In this document: piece by piece, positions 23,817 through 37,100 of the stretch
Layout: each line of letters begins with the position of its first letter
How positions within the stretch are numbered: the stretch's first letter is position 1
Source: Porites lobata
Lineage: Eukaryota; Cnidaria; Anthozoa; Scleractinia; Poritidae
Length of the DNA stretch: 64,000 bases
Assembly: GCA_942486035.1 (NCBI GenBank)
Contig: CALNXK010000021.1
Location: forward strand, 1,050,001-1,114,000
Direction: 5' to 3'
Position numbers and translations under genes: made by a program
Notes under the pieces: generated by a model
Databases searched by the model: none
What the model was told of the DNA's origin: nothing
Seen by the model: the letters and a program-made list of their open reading frames with translations, nothing else

Positions 23817-24707
23817 TTAGTGGCGACACGGGAGTACGCTTCGAAGTATGTTTATAACAGCATGTCGAATGTGTCTCATCTTCCAGCTGTAGATCAAAGG
23901 ATTGAGAGATGAATTGGAAAGCATAAGTGTAAAAACATAATACCACAAATGCTGGATCAAGGCAGTTTCATCACAGAACAGTTCGGCAAGTTTGACACAA
24001 AAAAATGGCACATAACAAGCCAAAAAGGGGAAATAGATGTAGAATGTAGCAAGTGCAGTTTTTCTCAGCCCCAGAGCATTTTTCATTTCTCTATTCTGTG
24101 CTTCTTCTTGTACTTGCAGAGCTTGGATTTGATCTGTGTGGTGTCGTACAGATGCGTATATCTTGTAGTGGAGAAATCCTGTAGTTATGAAACAAACAGC
24201 GTCTCTGGCTGCAAACATAATCCTAAGAACTTTTTTTGGAATCCAATCCAAACGAGCTGCAGGGAAAAGTAAGGAAAGAAATGCGCTGATAACCCAAATA
24301 GATATCACTACAGCAATAACACGCTTGTGAGTTACAAGTTCCTGGTACCTGAGATGAAGATGAACGGCTAAGAATCTATCAACAGTTATAGCGACAACAC
24401 TAAAAAACGATGCAATTGCAAGTGTATAAGAGAAAATGGCAAATACTGCACCATAAGCATCATCGCTAGTGTTTTGTTGTATTCGAATAATGAGAAGTGC
24501 AACAAACATAGGGTGGGCAAGTAAACCAACAGCGAGATCAGAAGCAGCCAAACTCAAGAGCAATGTTTTCAAAGTCCTTGGCAACGACGACGTTTTCCTC
24601 AGCGCTTGTATTGTTATGATGTTTAACGCGATAGCGGTGTGAAACAAGAAAACGTTAAAGATGCAGTTAGTGACCAGCGTTGAATACAAACCCTTCGCTG
24701 CTCTCAT
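23817..24707 (-). CDS. Class A G-protein-coupled receptor, copy 3
   Basis: Intronless, 296 codons. It has the same landmarks as copies 1 and 2 (N1.50, D2.50, DRF, W4.50, CYVP, NPLIY; no TM3 cysteine, no TM5 proline). It is four residues shorter because the ECL1/TM3 block after SDDAY reads GAVFAIFSYTLAIASF, an in-frame 12-bp deletion relative to the others. The N-terminus begins MRAAKG where the others have MTAAEG. The reading frame is intact and TM6 has FPFLACYVPF. It is the copy nearest the remodeller gene. Confidence 0.88.
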   Translation of the reverse strand: MRAAKGLYSTLVTNCIFNVFLFHTAIALNIITIQALRKTSSLPRTLKTLLLSLAASDLAVGLLAHPMFVALLIIRIQQNTSDDAYGAVFAIFSYTLAIASFFSVVAITVDRFLAVHLHLRYQELVTHKRVIAVVISIWVISAFLSLLFPAARLDWIPKKVLRIMFAARDAVCFITTGFLHYKIYASVRHHTDQIQALQVQEEAQNREMKNALGLRKTALATFYIYFPFLACYVPFFCVKLAELFCDETALIQHLWYYVFTLMLSNSSLNPLIYSWKMRHIRHAVINILRSVLPCRH

Positions 24708-26015
24708 TGTGAGAGGTTACAAAAAAAACTGCAATGACGTGTTAGTGCTGCCTAGGTAGAGGAAAGGCAAGGCAAAGATTCCATTTGCCTGTTTAAAGTA
24801 TGTTTCTCCCTGGCACCTGCCCCACTTTGCAGTCTTCCGCTCTATTTTTTCCGTTTCGCAGTTAAATTTCTTAGCCCTTTGACTGCTTATAAAGTCTACA
24901 ATAAAATATTCATTTTATCCTTATTTAAATTTGTTTTCTAACGGAACTGACCGGGCGGGGGGACTCCCATTCAGATTACCTAAGGCTACCCGGTAGGCCA
25001 TGTCCTAAGTAGGGTATCGCTCATTTGGTATTGCGGTCCTTTGACGGGACCTGAGACCTAAAACTAAGTTATCTTTTTAACGGGCTATTAAAAAAAACCA
25101 TTCAACAACACTTACTCCAAATTTGTATGCGCTATGAATTGTCCATGTAAACGTTTTGCATTATCGATTTTCCCTCAAACAGGGTGTCATTTTTCCTTTA
25201 TGGACGTTATTTCCCTTTACAAAATAAGCCTAAAAAGCTTCGTGACACGCGCCTATCCTAAATTGGCTTAAGTACTCCCCCCGAAGATGTTATCATCTAG
25301 GCCAAGTTTTGCAGATGACGCAGAGAACACCAAACACAAATTTTAATATAAAGGGTTCTTTAGTGTCAATTCGAGCTCAAAAAGCTCATTAGACGGCACA
25401 CCGCCGAAATTGGAATTTATTTCAATGCTTATTTAACTTTTTGAGAATACAATTAGCGCTGATGGTAATACAGCAGCTGGTTCTTGGTGCATCACAAATA
25501 TCAACGGTAGAAAAGCAGGAACTAAACATATCATGGCCCCTCAGTCGGCATAAGGCAAAATGGATCAATAAAAACCTGTTACAACTCTTGGTTACAGTGT
25601 CATCTTTACTTACAACGAATGCCTTTTGGTCTTTTAAGGATGTTTCCCCTAATTATTTGTGCATATTCTTACTGAAAACGTGACTCATGTTGCAATGTCA
25701 CAACCCGCGCACAAGCCAGCAAGCTATTACGGTAACTTAGACAGCTGTAAATGGTCGCTGACTCCGACACTGAATCATTTGCTTGCTAATTTGTGGGAGG
25801 TAAAAAATAGAATTGATCAGCAAAAACATGTCTCTGAGAACTTTTTTAGTTTTTAGTTTTTCAGTCAACACGATGTCGATTCGTCATTGATAAAAAATGA
25901 ACTTCGTTACAGAGAGATGAAACATTATTGCGAAAAAGTATAATATCTCCTTTGCTGCGCGAATGCAGTGAATCGAGACAGTTTAACAACAAAAAAATAG
26001 ATATGTAAATCAATA

Positions 26016-26047
<32 letters not shown>

Positions 26048-26828
26048 GTAATAATAACTGAATAAAGCAATGTAAATTTAAAAAATAGTAATAATAACAC
26101 AAGCACAAACAGGGACAAAAACTTTGCTAGTAGGTCTTAGTCAAAACAAGGTACATATGTATAGAACCTGATCCGACTCTCACCTGATCCAGGATGTTCA
26201 TTTACAGTTTATGTTCAACAGTCCAAGTTGACGAGTTTTAACAATTTAGACCGAAATATTAACCAACTGTCAAAAAAAAATGACATGCTTTTTTAAACAA
26301 TAACTGCCATTAATTCCAAAGTCTTTTTTTGTTTTAGTCATTGTTATCAAAGGTTATAACGGGAGTACGTGGGGAGTACTAAAAGTTATTTAGCTGCGTA
26401 AAAGGAAGAAGAATTACCAAGTCCTAACTGACGATTAAAGTGCTCTTCCCTTTTAGTCGTTTTATTTTATATTATCTGGTTAAAAAAATGTATGCTATCT
26501 TTCAAAGCTACAGCTGGTGTTTTTGATGTAATAGGTAGTTGTTATTGGCTGGTTGCGATCACCTGGTCTCTCGGCCCCACCATTCAGGCAATCATATACG
26601 CGTAGGGAGAGAATTCACGCGCGTGCGACTATCGCGAACCCGCGCAGGCTAATTTCAGTTCTTTAACGGCCAGTCTCCTCAAACGAACTTTCGGCTTGCA
26701 TTTCCGCAAATTTATTACATACATATTACCGTTCGCGTAACAATTTTGTCGCAGCTTAACGGGATTTTTTTGTATAAACTATTGTTTCAAATGTTGACAT
26801 TGTTTTGCTCTTTCTCGCCGACATTGAC

Positions 26829-27110
26829 GTAATATATCAAACATTAGACGCAGTGTTTCATCACCAGATGAAACACCGAGAAGACAGTTGAAAATACGAC
26901 GCGCAGCGGAGTATTTTTGACGAACTTCGAGGTGTTTCATCTGGTGATGAAACACTGTGTCGAATGTTTGATATTTCTTCTCAAACAAAATCATTTTTGA
27001 AGGAGAAATTAAGGATGCAAAAAGGAGCAGTTTTTCATCTGATATCCAAACACTCATTAAACATTAATTTCCTTTTAATTTTCTTTATGAATTATTAATG
27101 AGTTTGAGAA
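26829..27110. mobile_element. Foldback insertion at the C/D junction
   Basis: Inserted between GACATTGAC and ATGTATATAG, which are adjacent in the B/C linker. Its core is a long imperfect palindrome: ATCAAACATT and GTGTTTCATCACCAGATGAA on one arm, and the inverse, ending AATGTTTGAT, on the other, about 130 bp across. Target duplication not clear. Confidence 0.6.
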
Positions 27111-27252
27111 ATGTATATAGAAACCCTAGCCTGCGTACTCATGGTTTAAAGGTTGACAAGTAAATTCTTCAATGGTCAGCATAATACTTTCAATACTTGG
27201 TTCAATATATAAAGAAAATCTTGAGAAACTTAGCGAATACCGAGACCTTCAA

Positions 27253-29330
27253 TAGCCCTCTTGAATCTCTTCGCCTTCTTTTTAAAAACAGTTCGACTCT
27301 GATAACCATAGAACTATTAAAGGCTATAAATACTTCAATGGTCCGCTAGTGCTGCGTGCAACAAAGGGAATAGGAGACGTCTGCACGCAGGCAAGCCAGT
27401 GCTTGGCTCGAAATTTTAGGTAAAAGTAAAGAAAATAGTGTACAAAATACTCACGTTTCCATGTTGCTGTTTCCGTAGAATTTTGTTCCCTTTGTGAAAC
27501 GGCCACACAGCTGGCGCGAAATTTGAAGTCACGAGACGCGGCCGGAGGCGGGAACAGTTAATGCGATGTTCGCGTAACCAAACAAGCCAGAGGACGGGCT
27601 GGGACAAGGGGGCAGTGTGTCGTCTAAGACGGTGATTAACGACGGGGATGGGGGTTTAATGGGGGATTTACGTTGCCTTAAAATACTCATCTTCAGAAAA
27701 AATGGTTTGAACGTTCTTTTAAAAAAGAGACAAAAATCAGCCTTCATACAAATGGTAAAGCCATTTACAAAGGGGACAGAAAATTCTTACAAAACTAAGC
27801 AGTTTTAACTTTCACGCACGTGAGTTGTTAGGACGTTGATGTTTAACATATTCCGTTACGGTACAAGAGTACTGTGATCTGTAGAAAACCGCCCGCTCCT
27901 GGCCGCAGCAAAGGATCGAGGATATTGAAAGAAAGGTAAATAGGATAAGTAGGAGACGACTAGAAAAGAAAAAGAAAAAAGTATTTACAGAAGACAAATT
28001 CTTTAATTCAGTCATGTAACCGACTTCACCCAATACGAATATAAATGTAAGGCGTTACAAAGTTAGCTACGTAACATATTTTTACAATAACTTACAAAAT
28101 TGTTCCATAAACTTATAAATGTTAAGACTAGGGCTGATAGCATTCAAAGTTTAAACCACAGAACAAAAGCGAAGAAATATTTATTTTCTTCTTGGAGCTG
28201 ATAGAGGGTCATAGAGACGTCTCTATTGCTGGAAAGTAAAGCTGCACAATCAACATTTATCCTTTGTGTACGTCAAGAGCTCAACGAGAAGGAGAAAAGT
28301 ATTTGTACTAGTGAAAATATATGTCAGAAATTTCTTACGCTTTATGTGGTTAGTGTGAAGGAAAGTAGTACTAACACAAATGAGCCCCCACCCACACCAT
28401 CAGCACTTAACCCAAATAGTGCCAGTGTCATTCTCCACACTGTTCAGTATATGTTATCTTCGGTACTGGTGAGGAGAATTTGTATAATAATCAAGAAATG
28501 TGTTACTTGCATTTCCTGTTTTCTCACAACCGTTATTTCTGGTTGAGCAGAGTTACCAAGAGGAGAAATAAAATGATCACCTATGTTAGGGGTTTTGACA
28601 AGGGTTAACTGAAGCGTTTTCAAGCCCGACCAACTGTTATGAGATGAGAGGTGATACAGGGACCTTAAATATGGTAATAGTACAATGAACGTAAATAGAA
28701 AATAAAAATACACAAAGTTACTTATTTACTTCTTTGACTGCATAGCTAACATACATTATCCGCCTTTTTAAACAAGGTGTATTTACACCCCCTATATCAC
28801 TACAAATGGACGATCAAAAGAATTTAAAGCAAAATTTACAAGCTGTATGCACGTCTTCTTTAAAACTATTTTATAAATCACGGTAGCAAAACTGATGGAT
28901 TGTCCTTATCCCTTTGAGAAGTCACAAGAAACAACCTCGTTCCCAGGGTTCTCTCCTACCCGTCCCTATGGAGAGAGTAGGAGATAACCTGGGATCGAGG
29001 CTGTCACAAAAAAAAGCAGCCTAATGTATACTTAGAGAAAGGAGAGAACGGCGCCTTTTTCCTGGCCACCGAGTATTTTTCAACGTTTCTTTGTACATGG
29101 TATAAGTTGAACGGATTTGTTTTTTTCTTGTGTAATACATGCACGCACAAAATAAAAATACAATTCTGCCTTTTTTCTTGAGAGGTGGCGCGTATTCGAG
29201 CGCGTCGCCTGCTTGAGGATTGTTAACAGTTGGCTGTGTATAAGATGAGGGGTTAATGTTTGGGTGGATTGCGCAGCCTCATTTGGTATGGGGGCTGATG
29301 ATGTGCTTGCTGCTGCTGTGCTTGTTGCTG
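27253..29330. repeat. Partial unit D: parental 3' flank of the remodeller gene
   Basis: This segment matches the first ~2 kb of units A-C, but here it continues without a break into the complete last exon of the remodeller gene. It is therefore the presumed source copy. It has no receptor gene. Confidence 0.8.
27410..27640. promoter_or_regulatory. Promoter-like block, parental copy with altered E-box
   Basis: Counterpart of the blocks in units A-C. Here the motif is TCACGAGA (27529-27536), so the E-box is lost. The ATGGAAAC|GTGAGT context is kept (ATG at 27462-27460). Confidence 0.25.
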
Positions 29331-30154
29331 TTGTTGGGCTGCCTGTTGTTGCTGCTGTAGTAACTGAACAGCTGGAGCAGCAGTCCTCTGTCCCAGTGTC
29401 ACAGTCGCCATCTGCTGAGGTTGCTGCGACTGCTGCTGCTGAACCTGTGCTGTAGCAAGTGAGACTACAGGCTGCGGTGCCACCTGACTTTGAACCTGCT
29501 GCTGTTGCTGCTGTTGTTGCTTCTGCTTGTGTACTGCAAGCAACTGTGCCTGAACTTGTGGCGTCATGGACTTTGCTACACTTGAAGGTGCTGAAACAGG
29601 TTGACCTGCCGGTGCACTTTGCATGGTGGTCACGTTCCCGACACCATGCTGCTGTTGTTGTTGATGCTGCTTCTGCAACGCCAGTTTTTGCAACATCTGT
29701 TGCTGGTGCTGCTGTTGAATCTGATGTCGCAGTTGTGCCTGTTGTTGAGGCGTCAAATGCGACAGCTGCTGTTTTGACAGGATCTGCTGAATCTGCTGCT
29801 GGGTGAGAGTCTGTGGAGTCTTCTTTTGGAGGATAGCAGCAGCCTGTGCCTGTTGTTGGTTTGCCATCTGCTGTCTCTGTTGAACAGAAGCTTGCTGAAC
29901 TGTTCCTTGCTTAGGTATGTTGACAGCGCCAGCGGCGGTACCGGCACCTTGGTTAATTTGCCCTTGATTCACGTGCTGAATCTGAAAGCGCTTGAGTTGC
30001 TGCTGATGCTGCTGCTGTTTCATGTGATCCGCTTGTTGCCTTTTCAATTGTTGCTGCTGAATATGATGCTGTCTTATTAAAGCAACTTGCTGGGGTGTTA
30101 GCTTGACTCCGGCCTGGTTTACAAACTGCTGGGTACCCACTGGAAGACTGTGGC
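29253..30154 (-). CDS. EP400: EP400-like exon 41: Q-rich C-terminus
   Basis: 300 codons, dominated by glutamine, with LTPQQVALIRQHHIQQQQ, ILQKKTPQTLTQQQIQQIL and LSHLTPQQQAQLRHQIQQQ, helical Q-rich segments like those of vertebrate EP400. It ends PYQMRLRNPPKH and TAA (29255-29253), the counterpart of LQMRVPAVRLKTPTKPP. The CTG tract near 29310-29360 is where the three upstream copies in units A-C lose homology. The opposite strand shows long open frames (A/V/L-rich), which are shadows of CAG repeats. Confidence 0.92.
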
Positions 30155-33100
30155 CTATTGACAACACAAATCAGAGAACATCATATCAGAAGGAGCAACA
30201 TTTACACTTTCAATCCCAGTGGTGGCCAAGCAGTATGTGATAGACGGGGAGTGGAAGGGGGAGGGGGGTTAACTAGGGGTGCTTGTCATTTATATAAAAT
30301 CACCTGGGTGGAAATCCTGTTCAGAAACATCAATCTATAAAATTCGACGCGGTGGGAGAACGAAAAGCTGTGAAGTACACCCAAATGGAATAGGGAGAAC
30401 TATTTGATTTTCCAACCAGAATTTCCGGTTTTCCCATGTAAATGGTAAGCACTTTAGATCTCGTATGGAGTGACTGAGTTGATAATACGGGCACGTACGT
30501 AAACAAACCCCACACACAATACATACTTGCAGAAGCAACTGATGGAGAGGACGTCTGCTGACCAACCTATGAGAAAAAGAGGATCACCATCATTCCCATG
30601 TTTAGTCTGGGTTTTATGCATATGATTATTTTTATACTCTCACTTTGATAAATTACCATCACCGGGTAAATCACAAACTCACAGTTGACCGGGTCTCCAA
30701 CTGGTTGTTGTTGTGACCAGTTATTACAAAAGCCAGGCTTTGAATACTGAACATGATTGTTACTTTTCAGAGATGTTTATAAACTGTTAAAAATTAAACC
30801 ATTACTGCAATGTATTGTCTGCAGTTCACATACACGATTATTTAATGCAGTCAAATGTAATTTTAAATAAAGTAGTTAACGAGGAGCATTAGCCTTCCTT
30901 TGTGTTCAGCGGCATTTACAGATGCGCATGCAACGGGATTCCACGTGCTCATGGATCAAAGTGTGTTTGGCGTGAGCATGGGCGTTTCTTTAGTGATGGC
31001 ATTGTATTAAGCTTGGAGCTCTTCCCCTTTAACTCCACAGTTTGTCAGTGTGACGGCTGCCGGCTCTCTTCTTTGTGGGTGGAGCTCATGGCTGGGTTGT
31101 GTGATAATAATAATAATAATAATAACTTTAATAGTAACATCCTCGTGAGGTTTTTCAGGAACTATTTACAAACTATTTCCAATTTATAAAAGCAAAAATA
31201 ACAATAAAAACTCGAAATCACAATTTATGATGGTATTCTATTAAAATCTAACGCTTATGAAGGAAATGTCTGCCTCAATAGTGTGTCTTTCAGGGCGCTC
31301 TTGAAAGATGCCAATGAGGCACTTTGCCTAAGTTCATTATGCAAGTTATTCCATATGTAGGCCCCTCTGTAGGAAAATGTGCGCTGGCCTATAGCCGTTT
31401 TGTATAGCGGAATCTGCAAAGAGTTCCGTGTACGAGTGTTACGAGTATGTATATTTGAGCGCTTGGAAAACTTGCTCGTTAAGTATTGAGGCGCAAGATC
31501 GTTCTGACATTTAAAGGTCAAAACGGAGTCTCTATAGAATAATTGTTCTTTAACAGGAAGCCAGTTTAGCTCTCGAAGCAAAGGTGTTACGTGGTCAAAC
31601 TTCCTAGAGTTTGTTACGATCTTGCTGGCAAAATTCTGAATAGATTGTAATCTGTTTATATTCTGGAGTGTAGTATTAGACCATACAGATGAGCAGTAAA
31701 GCATCTTGCTAAAGACTAATGATGTTATTAACAATTCTAGTGTTTCCTTGTCGAAGCTCCTTTTGACTCTATTTATTTGGCAAAGCTTTGCGAAACAAGA
31801 TGACACTACACATGAAATATGGTGATCGTAGGTCAGATGGGGATCAATGGGAGCAGTCTCCATCTAGGAGCTGGATACCACTAGTGAAGGCTGCTGGATG
31901 TCTCAGGCACCCAACCTTCACTTGCGAGGTAGTTGCTGAAAACAAAATTATTATATAGAAGTGCTTCTTACCTGACTGACAACTGTCGATGATGATGATG
32001 CAGGTGCTAAGCTGCTGGCAGCACCAAGTGTCATTGATGTTGCAGTACCTGAGGTGGCAAGAGGGCTGCTTACTTGACTTGGCTGAGTCTGCAACACTCT
32101 TGTTGTGGATGTCGCAGCAGAAGACGCATTCTGGGAAAATAATGCACGTGGCTCATAAACCCTTTACCTTCATAAGCCAAACCCCAACCTTTGATACTTG
32201 TGTCTTTATCTACTTCACTGAACATAATCGCCTTTGCTCTTACCAAAGAGATTAACATGATATATTTTTTGATATTAGCCACTTTGATTTGTCTTTAGCC
32301 TTTTCAGCAAAGCACGAAAGAAGATAAACTCATTTACGTCTGAGTGTAAATACCGGGAAAAACTTACCTTTACACCTAAGACTAACTTTGAAAGGAGGAT
32401 TTAAGGTAATACTGAAAAGCATTTTTTAGAGAAAATACTCACATGTATGGTTTTTCCACAGTGATTTTAAAACAGTACAGAGCTTTGCACTTTTCATTTA
32501 CAATTTGCCAGCCGAGAATCCCCCTTCCCAAGGTGTGCCTCTTTCTTTTGAATGGGGGAGTATTCAAGCTTTTTCACCATGCACTTGAGATATCAAATTG
32601 GGCCATATATAAATTTTTAGACCATTTTTAATGACATGCCATTCAAGGAGGCTAGCCTGTGAAGCAGTCGTTTCCACTTCCTCTTAGCCAAGCGAGAGAA
32701 GTGCGAGAGATTGATCCCTTCCCTACCTGGGCTTCTCCTGTGATTCTTCCACGTGGCTAAAAGGAAGCGGAAACGACTGCTATGTAGGCTATCAGTAGAC
32801 CTACTTCTGCTCACACTGTTTGTGCTGATTGTCTGACCCACCACTCCCTGATGTGAAAATACAACATTATGAAAAGCAATTTCTGGTCCGTCAGTGAGCT
32901 ACCTTCCTTTATTAGAGTCTTCCAGATGGTACAGACTGCATCACTCCTATTGAAAAACTCTCAACACCCTTTTCCAAACCTTATGAGATTCTAAGTCCTC
33001 ACCAAACAACTTTTGGTACTTACAGTTTGAACTTGAACCAAAGTTTTCGCTTGCATCCTCTTGTTAATTGTTGCAAAGGAGGATGATGCCATGGAACTGA

Positions 33101-34154
33101 GGCCTGTAGCATTACCCTTGTGTGTGTTGACTACAATACTCGACCCACTGCCTGTTGGTACTGCCTGTCCACTCAGCACTATACCAGCAGCTGCCAATCA
33201 AACAAGTTTGAGTAACTGGTAAATTCTTGCTCACACACTTGTTTTAACTTAAAAACCATCAATGCAATGTATAATGATTAGAAATAGACTAATCTTGCTG
33301 GGTATATAGCACTGATGTAGAATTCTCTTTAAGACTTAAGTTGTCTGATTAGACACTTCTGACAAAATAAAGCACTAGCCGTCTAAGTTTTGAACTACCC
33401 ATTTACCTGAAGTCTTCAATAAAGTCGATGCAGCTGTGGTTCCAGCTGCACTTTGAAGTGTTGCACTTTTCTGAAGAGCTGCCATCGCCTAAAAAAATTG
33501 ATGGTGACACATTATTTTGATGTAATCATTGTACAGGGTTGCCACCCACCACCTCTTCAAAATGTGCTGCCCAATCGTAATTTTACAGGTGAAGTTCTCT
33601 TTTGCCAACACTAAACAATACATTTCTAGCACAAACTTAACATTTTTGTTGACTGTTTTCTTAGTATAAAAATAAAGTATTATTCTTGAAACCTCTGTGA
33701 TGATGCAGTTCAAACAAAAGGTACCGGTATTCATTATTTGTCATTACGACTGCAGTGGCAGTATTGTTGTACTACACAGTATCTGACTTGGGTATTGCTA
33801 AAGCAAGTGGGGAGGGTTTTGTTTTGTTCCATGCCCTAGGGCTAGTAGGAGGGGCACTTCATTTTTTTCTAGTACCCTGCGAGGGTCATACAATCTCAAG
33901 AATTTTTCTTTAGATCTCTAACTCCACCCCTGGCTCATTTATACACTCCATAAAGACAACAACAATAGACTCACAGCAGCAGATGTTGAGTTCAGTTGAC
34001 TGGTGGTTGTAAGTTTTTGAGCAGGGAGCTGCACAGTAGTGGTTGGCATTTGCTTTGCTGCAGGTGGTTGTTGGGAAACTTGGGCTGCCTGTGGTTGTTG
34101 AAGTTGAGATTGTGCTGCCACTTGTGGATTTTGGTGTTGCTGTTGACTTTGTTG

Positions 34155-34185
<31 letters not shown>

Positions 34186-37100
34186 TGTTGTAACTAATGC
34201 AAAACAATGCAAGTAAGATGAATGCAGGGTTATTTTTTTGGCAAAAAAATAGGTATCATGAACAGAACTGTATTGATCTGTTGAAGCACTGCCTCAAAAT
34301 AACTGCACAATTGTTGTAAGAATGGCCGTTAGGTTCAACTTCAGGCAAGCACTACATCTGTTGGAACTATGGATGATACACTTCACAAAGTAAAAGGGGA
34401 ATTAAAATGCCATGATTTAAAGTACATCAACAATAACTCCACTTTAACGCATCATTTTCTTTCCTTGCTTTAAAATACAGTAAAGTACGATGAAGATCCT
34501 GGTATAACGTAAAATAACCATCTCAATGATAAAATTATAGTAAAATATGAGGGATAGGACCCCAAATATAAAAGTGCAGTTTTCTCTCACCACAGCACTC
34601 TGTGCAGCCGCCTTTTCTCTCGCAATCCTTTCTGCCTTCTGCGTAGCTAGCTGAACTGGGTTTAAAGTCTTTTCTTCAGAAATTCCACTACAAAAGATAA
34701 TGTTTCATTTATGGGTAGCATATTAACGAATTAACCAAGATAATACAGCCACAACAGGTTTGTATGGAACTTTAAAACCTGACATCAAAGATACTAGTGC
34801 AGTGCTCTACTAGTTCAGCTAACAAGCCAGCTAGGGGCAGGTCATTGAACTGGTTCATTACAATCCCATGAAAGGATGAACTACTTCCAGTTGACTTGTC
34901 CTGTACCCGGGGAGGGGTACTTTAGAAATTTGTGGGTGGGTCTGAGCCGCTGGAACCCTGGAACCCTTAACCTATACCAGAGCTAGTTCAGCTAAATTTT
35001 GCTACCCTATACTAGAGTAAACTATCCTTATCCCCCCTATCCTAGAGTAGCTGTTTTCCAGAAACTACTGAGGTCACTAGCACAGTCTAGCCAAAACAAA
35101 ACCTTACACCACAATCCCTAGTCTAGATAAAATCTTCAACCGACTGATTTCCTGAAAAATAATACCCATACCCTATCCTAGAGTAAACTGCTTGAAAACC
35201 ATACCGTTCACAGCGGCACATACCTATATAGCCCATATGTGGCAGTACCCCCTGTACAAGCCTAAATTTAACAAGCTTGCTTTTCACAACTGCAAAAGTT
35301 GCGTCTATAAATGTGATGTACATCTTCCATTTAATTCTTCATCCCACAGTTCTTAAGTAAGGTTTTCAGCTCATTTTTTCGACAATAAATGTGTTGAGTA
35401 TCTCACCTTGCTACCAACACAGCTGAGTGCTTGAAATTTTTCATCTGAGGATCAACCAACCTTGAAAATGAACAACAGCATCACCTCAACAAGGAAAATA
35501 TAGAAATCTTGGAAGGGAATTCAAGAGAAGAAATGCACCTTCAGTGATGAAAACAATAATTAAATTACATTGTAATTTGGTTTTAAAAAATCATAAAATG
35601 CTGTACTTAGTGACAGCTTCCACTTAACTGAGTTCAAAACAAATGAAAATGATGCTTATGCCGGTTGAAGAATCAAGTAATTCTCTTAACCCTTCTATTC
35701 TCGAGTCTGAAAAAAAATCCTGTGATGTGTTCATTGAAATTAAGTCTCCTGAGCATTACTTTCACATGGCACTTTTTACCATTATTTTTTTCCTTTCTCA
35801 ATTTTATTACAAAATTTGGGTGTTTCTTTGTGTTGTGGAAACTATTGTTAGTCGTTTATGTTTTTTGGTGCAGCTGTTGCTCTGTAGCCTCCCAGCAGAC
35901 GTTCTTAGGGGTTCATCACACGTTCCTGCCATTTTGAATTCTTCTCAAATAAATGACATACTTCATAGTGGATATGATCTACAATTTATTTTAAAGGTTC
36001 TCACATTTGCTTGAGGGTGGGCTTTCTCTTCTGTGAAGTCTTTTTGACAAGTTCAAACATAGATGACCGTACAACAGTGGGAGAACGACCAGCATCTTGC
36101 GCTAAGATATGATGGGTCTTGAAAGGCCTGCCACTTGTTCCCTTCACCTGAATTATAAAACAAATTACTTAACTAAACCACAGTCTTAAGCACTATCTTC
36201 ATCCTTGAAGTAGCTCAAAAGCCAATATAAATAGTGCTAACCACTTCTTATTGGCCTGTTAAAATCACTTCTAGCTAACTACAGTTGAACCTTCCGTAAG
36301 CGACCACCCAAAATGTGGACATTAATTGGACGTTTAAGGCAGGTGGTTGCTTACAAGAATCAAACTACAGAAGTCTGTTACCAGAAGAGCTCCCAAGGTA
36401 CTTACTTTAACGAAGATAATTTTTTTTATTACATGCAATTTCTAAGTTACGATATGTTGTCACTAAAAGTTCTTTGTAGACTCTTGGTAGTGTAGTACAT
36501 ACTGTGAACATAGATATCACACCATGGGTCAGATGGTCGCCTACAAGAGGTTAAAAACAATGAAAAATTATAAAACCATCACCCCAAACTGAGGTCGTCG
36601 TTGCTTACCAGAGGTGGTCATTCACAAGAGATTCTACCCACAGGGCTTTGACTAGGAAAATTTGGGGGTTTTGGGTAGATGGTCGCACATGAAGGTTTGA
36701 CTGTGTCTGTAACTCTACATACCTTGATAGGTAAATGGTGAGGCTGGGTAAGATAAGGTTGTGGGAATGCCTTGTACTTTGTCTTTAATTTCTTCAAATT
36801 TTCCTCCACTCCAGGCTAATGGTTCAGAAGAAATACAGACGGTTTTACTGTTTAACTCAAAAAAACCCTAACACCTGAAAATTTTCAGGAATGTTGATTG
36901 TGTAGAGACCAATCACAATAAAGACCAGGACATGCGAGCAAACCTCAAAACCACAAATTATTTACAGTTGCTATTTGCATTTTCGGTTTTGTGAGTTTCA
37001 CAGTAAAAACATATCACATAGGGCATATTAGTAGGAGTATTATTTTGCTTTTCTTCAAATTTATGCCATACAGTTCAATACAAATTTATGCATTTTTGAA

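Larger units (their letters stand above)
19970..27252. repeat. Tandem duplication unit C
   Basis: Third full unit, about 7.3 kb, with the same order: flank copy, last-exon fragment (22199-22276), receptor (23817-24707), flank, linker. Private insertions are a 235-bp MITE (20327-20561) and a foldback element (26829-27110) in the linker that joins it to unit D. Confidence 0.85.

Noticed and set aside
29264..30080. Long A/V/L-rich plus-strand frames opposite the Q-rich exon
   Set aside because: CAG repeats read as CTG are open in several frames; they are shadows of the real exon.
32443..32631. 62-codon plus-strand frame in intron 38
   Set aside because: Antisense intronic frame with no similarity that I recognise.
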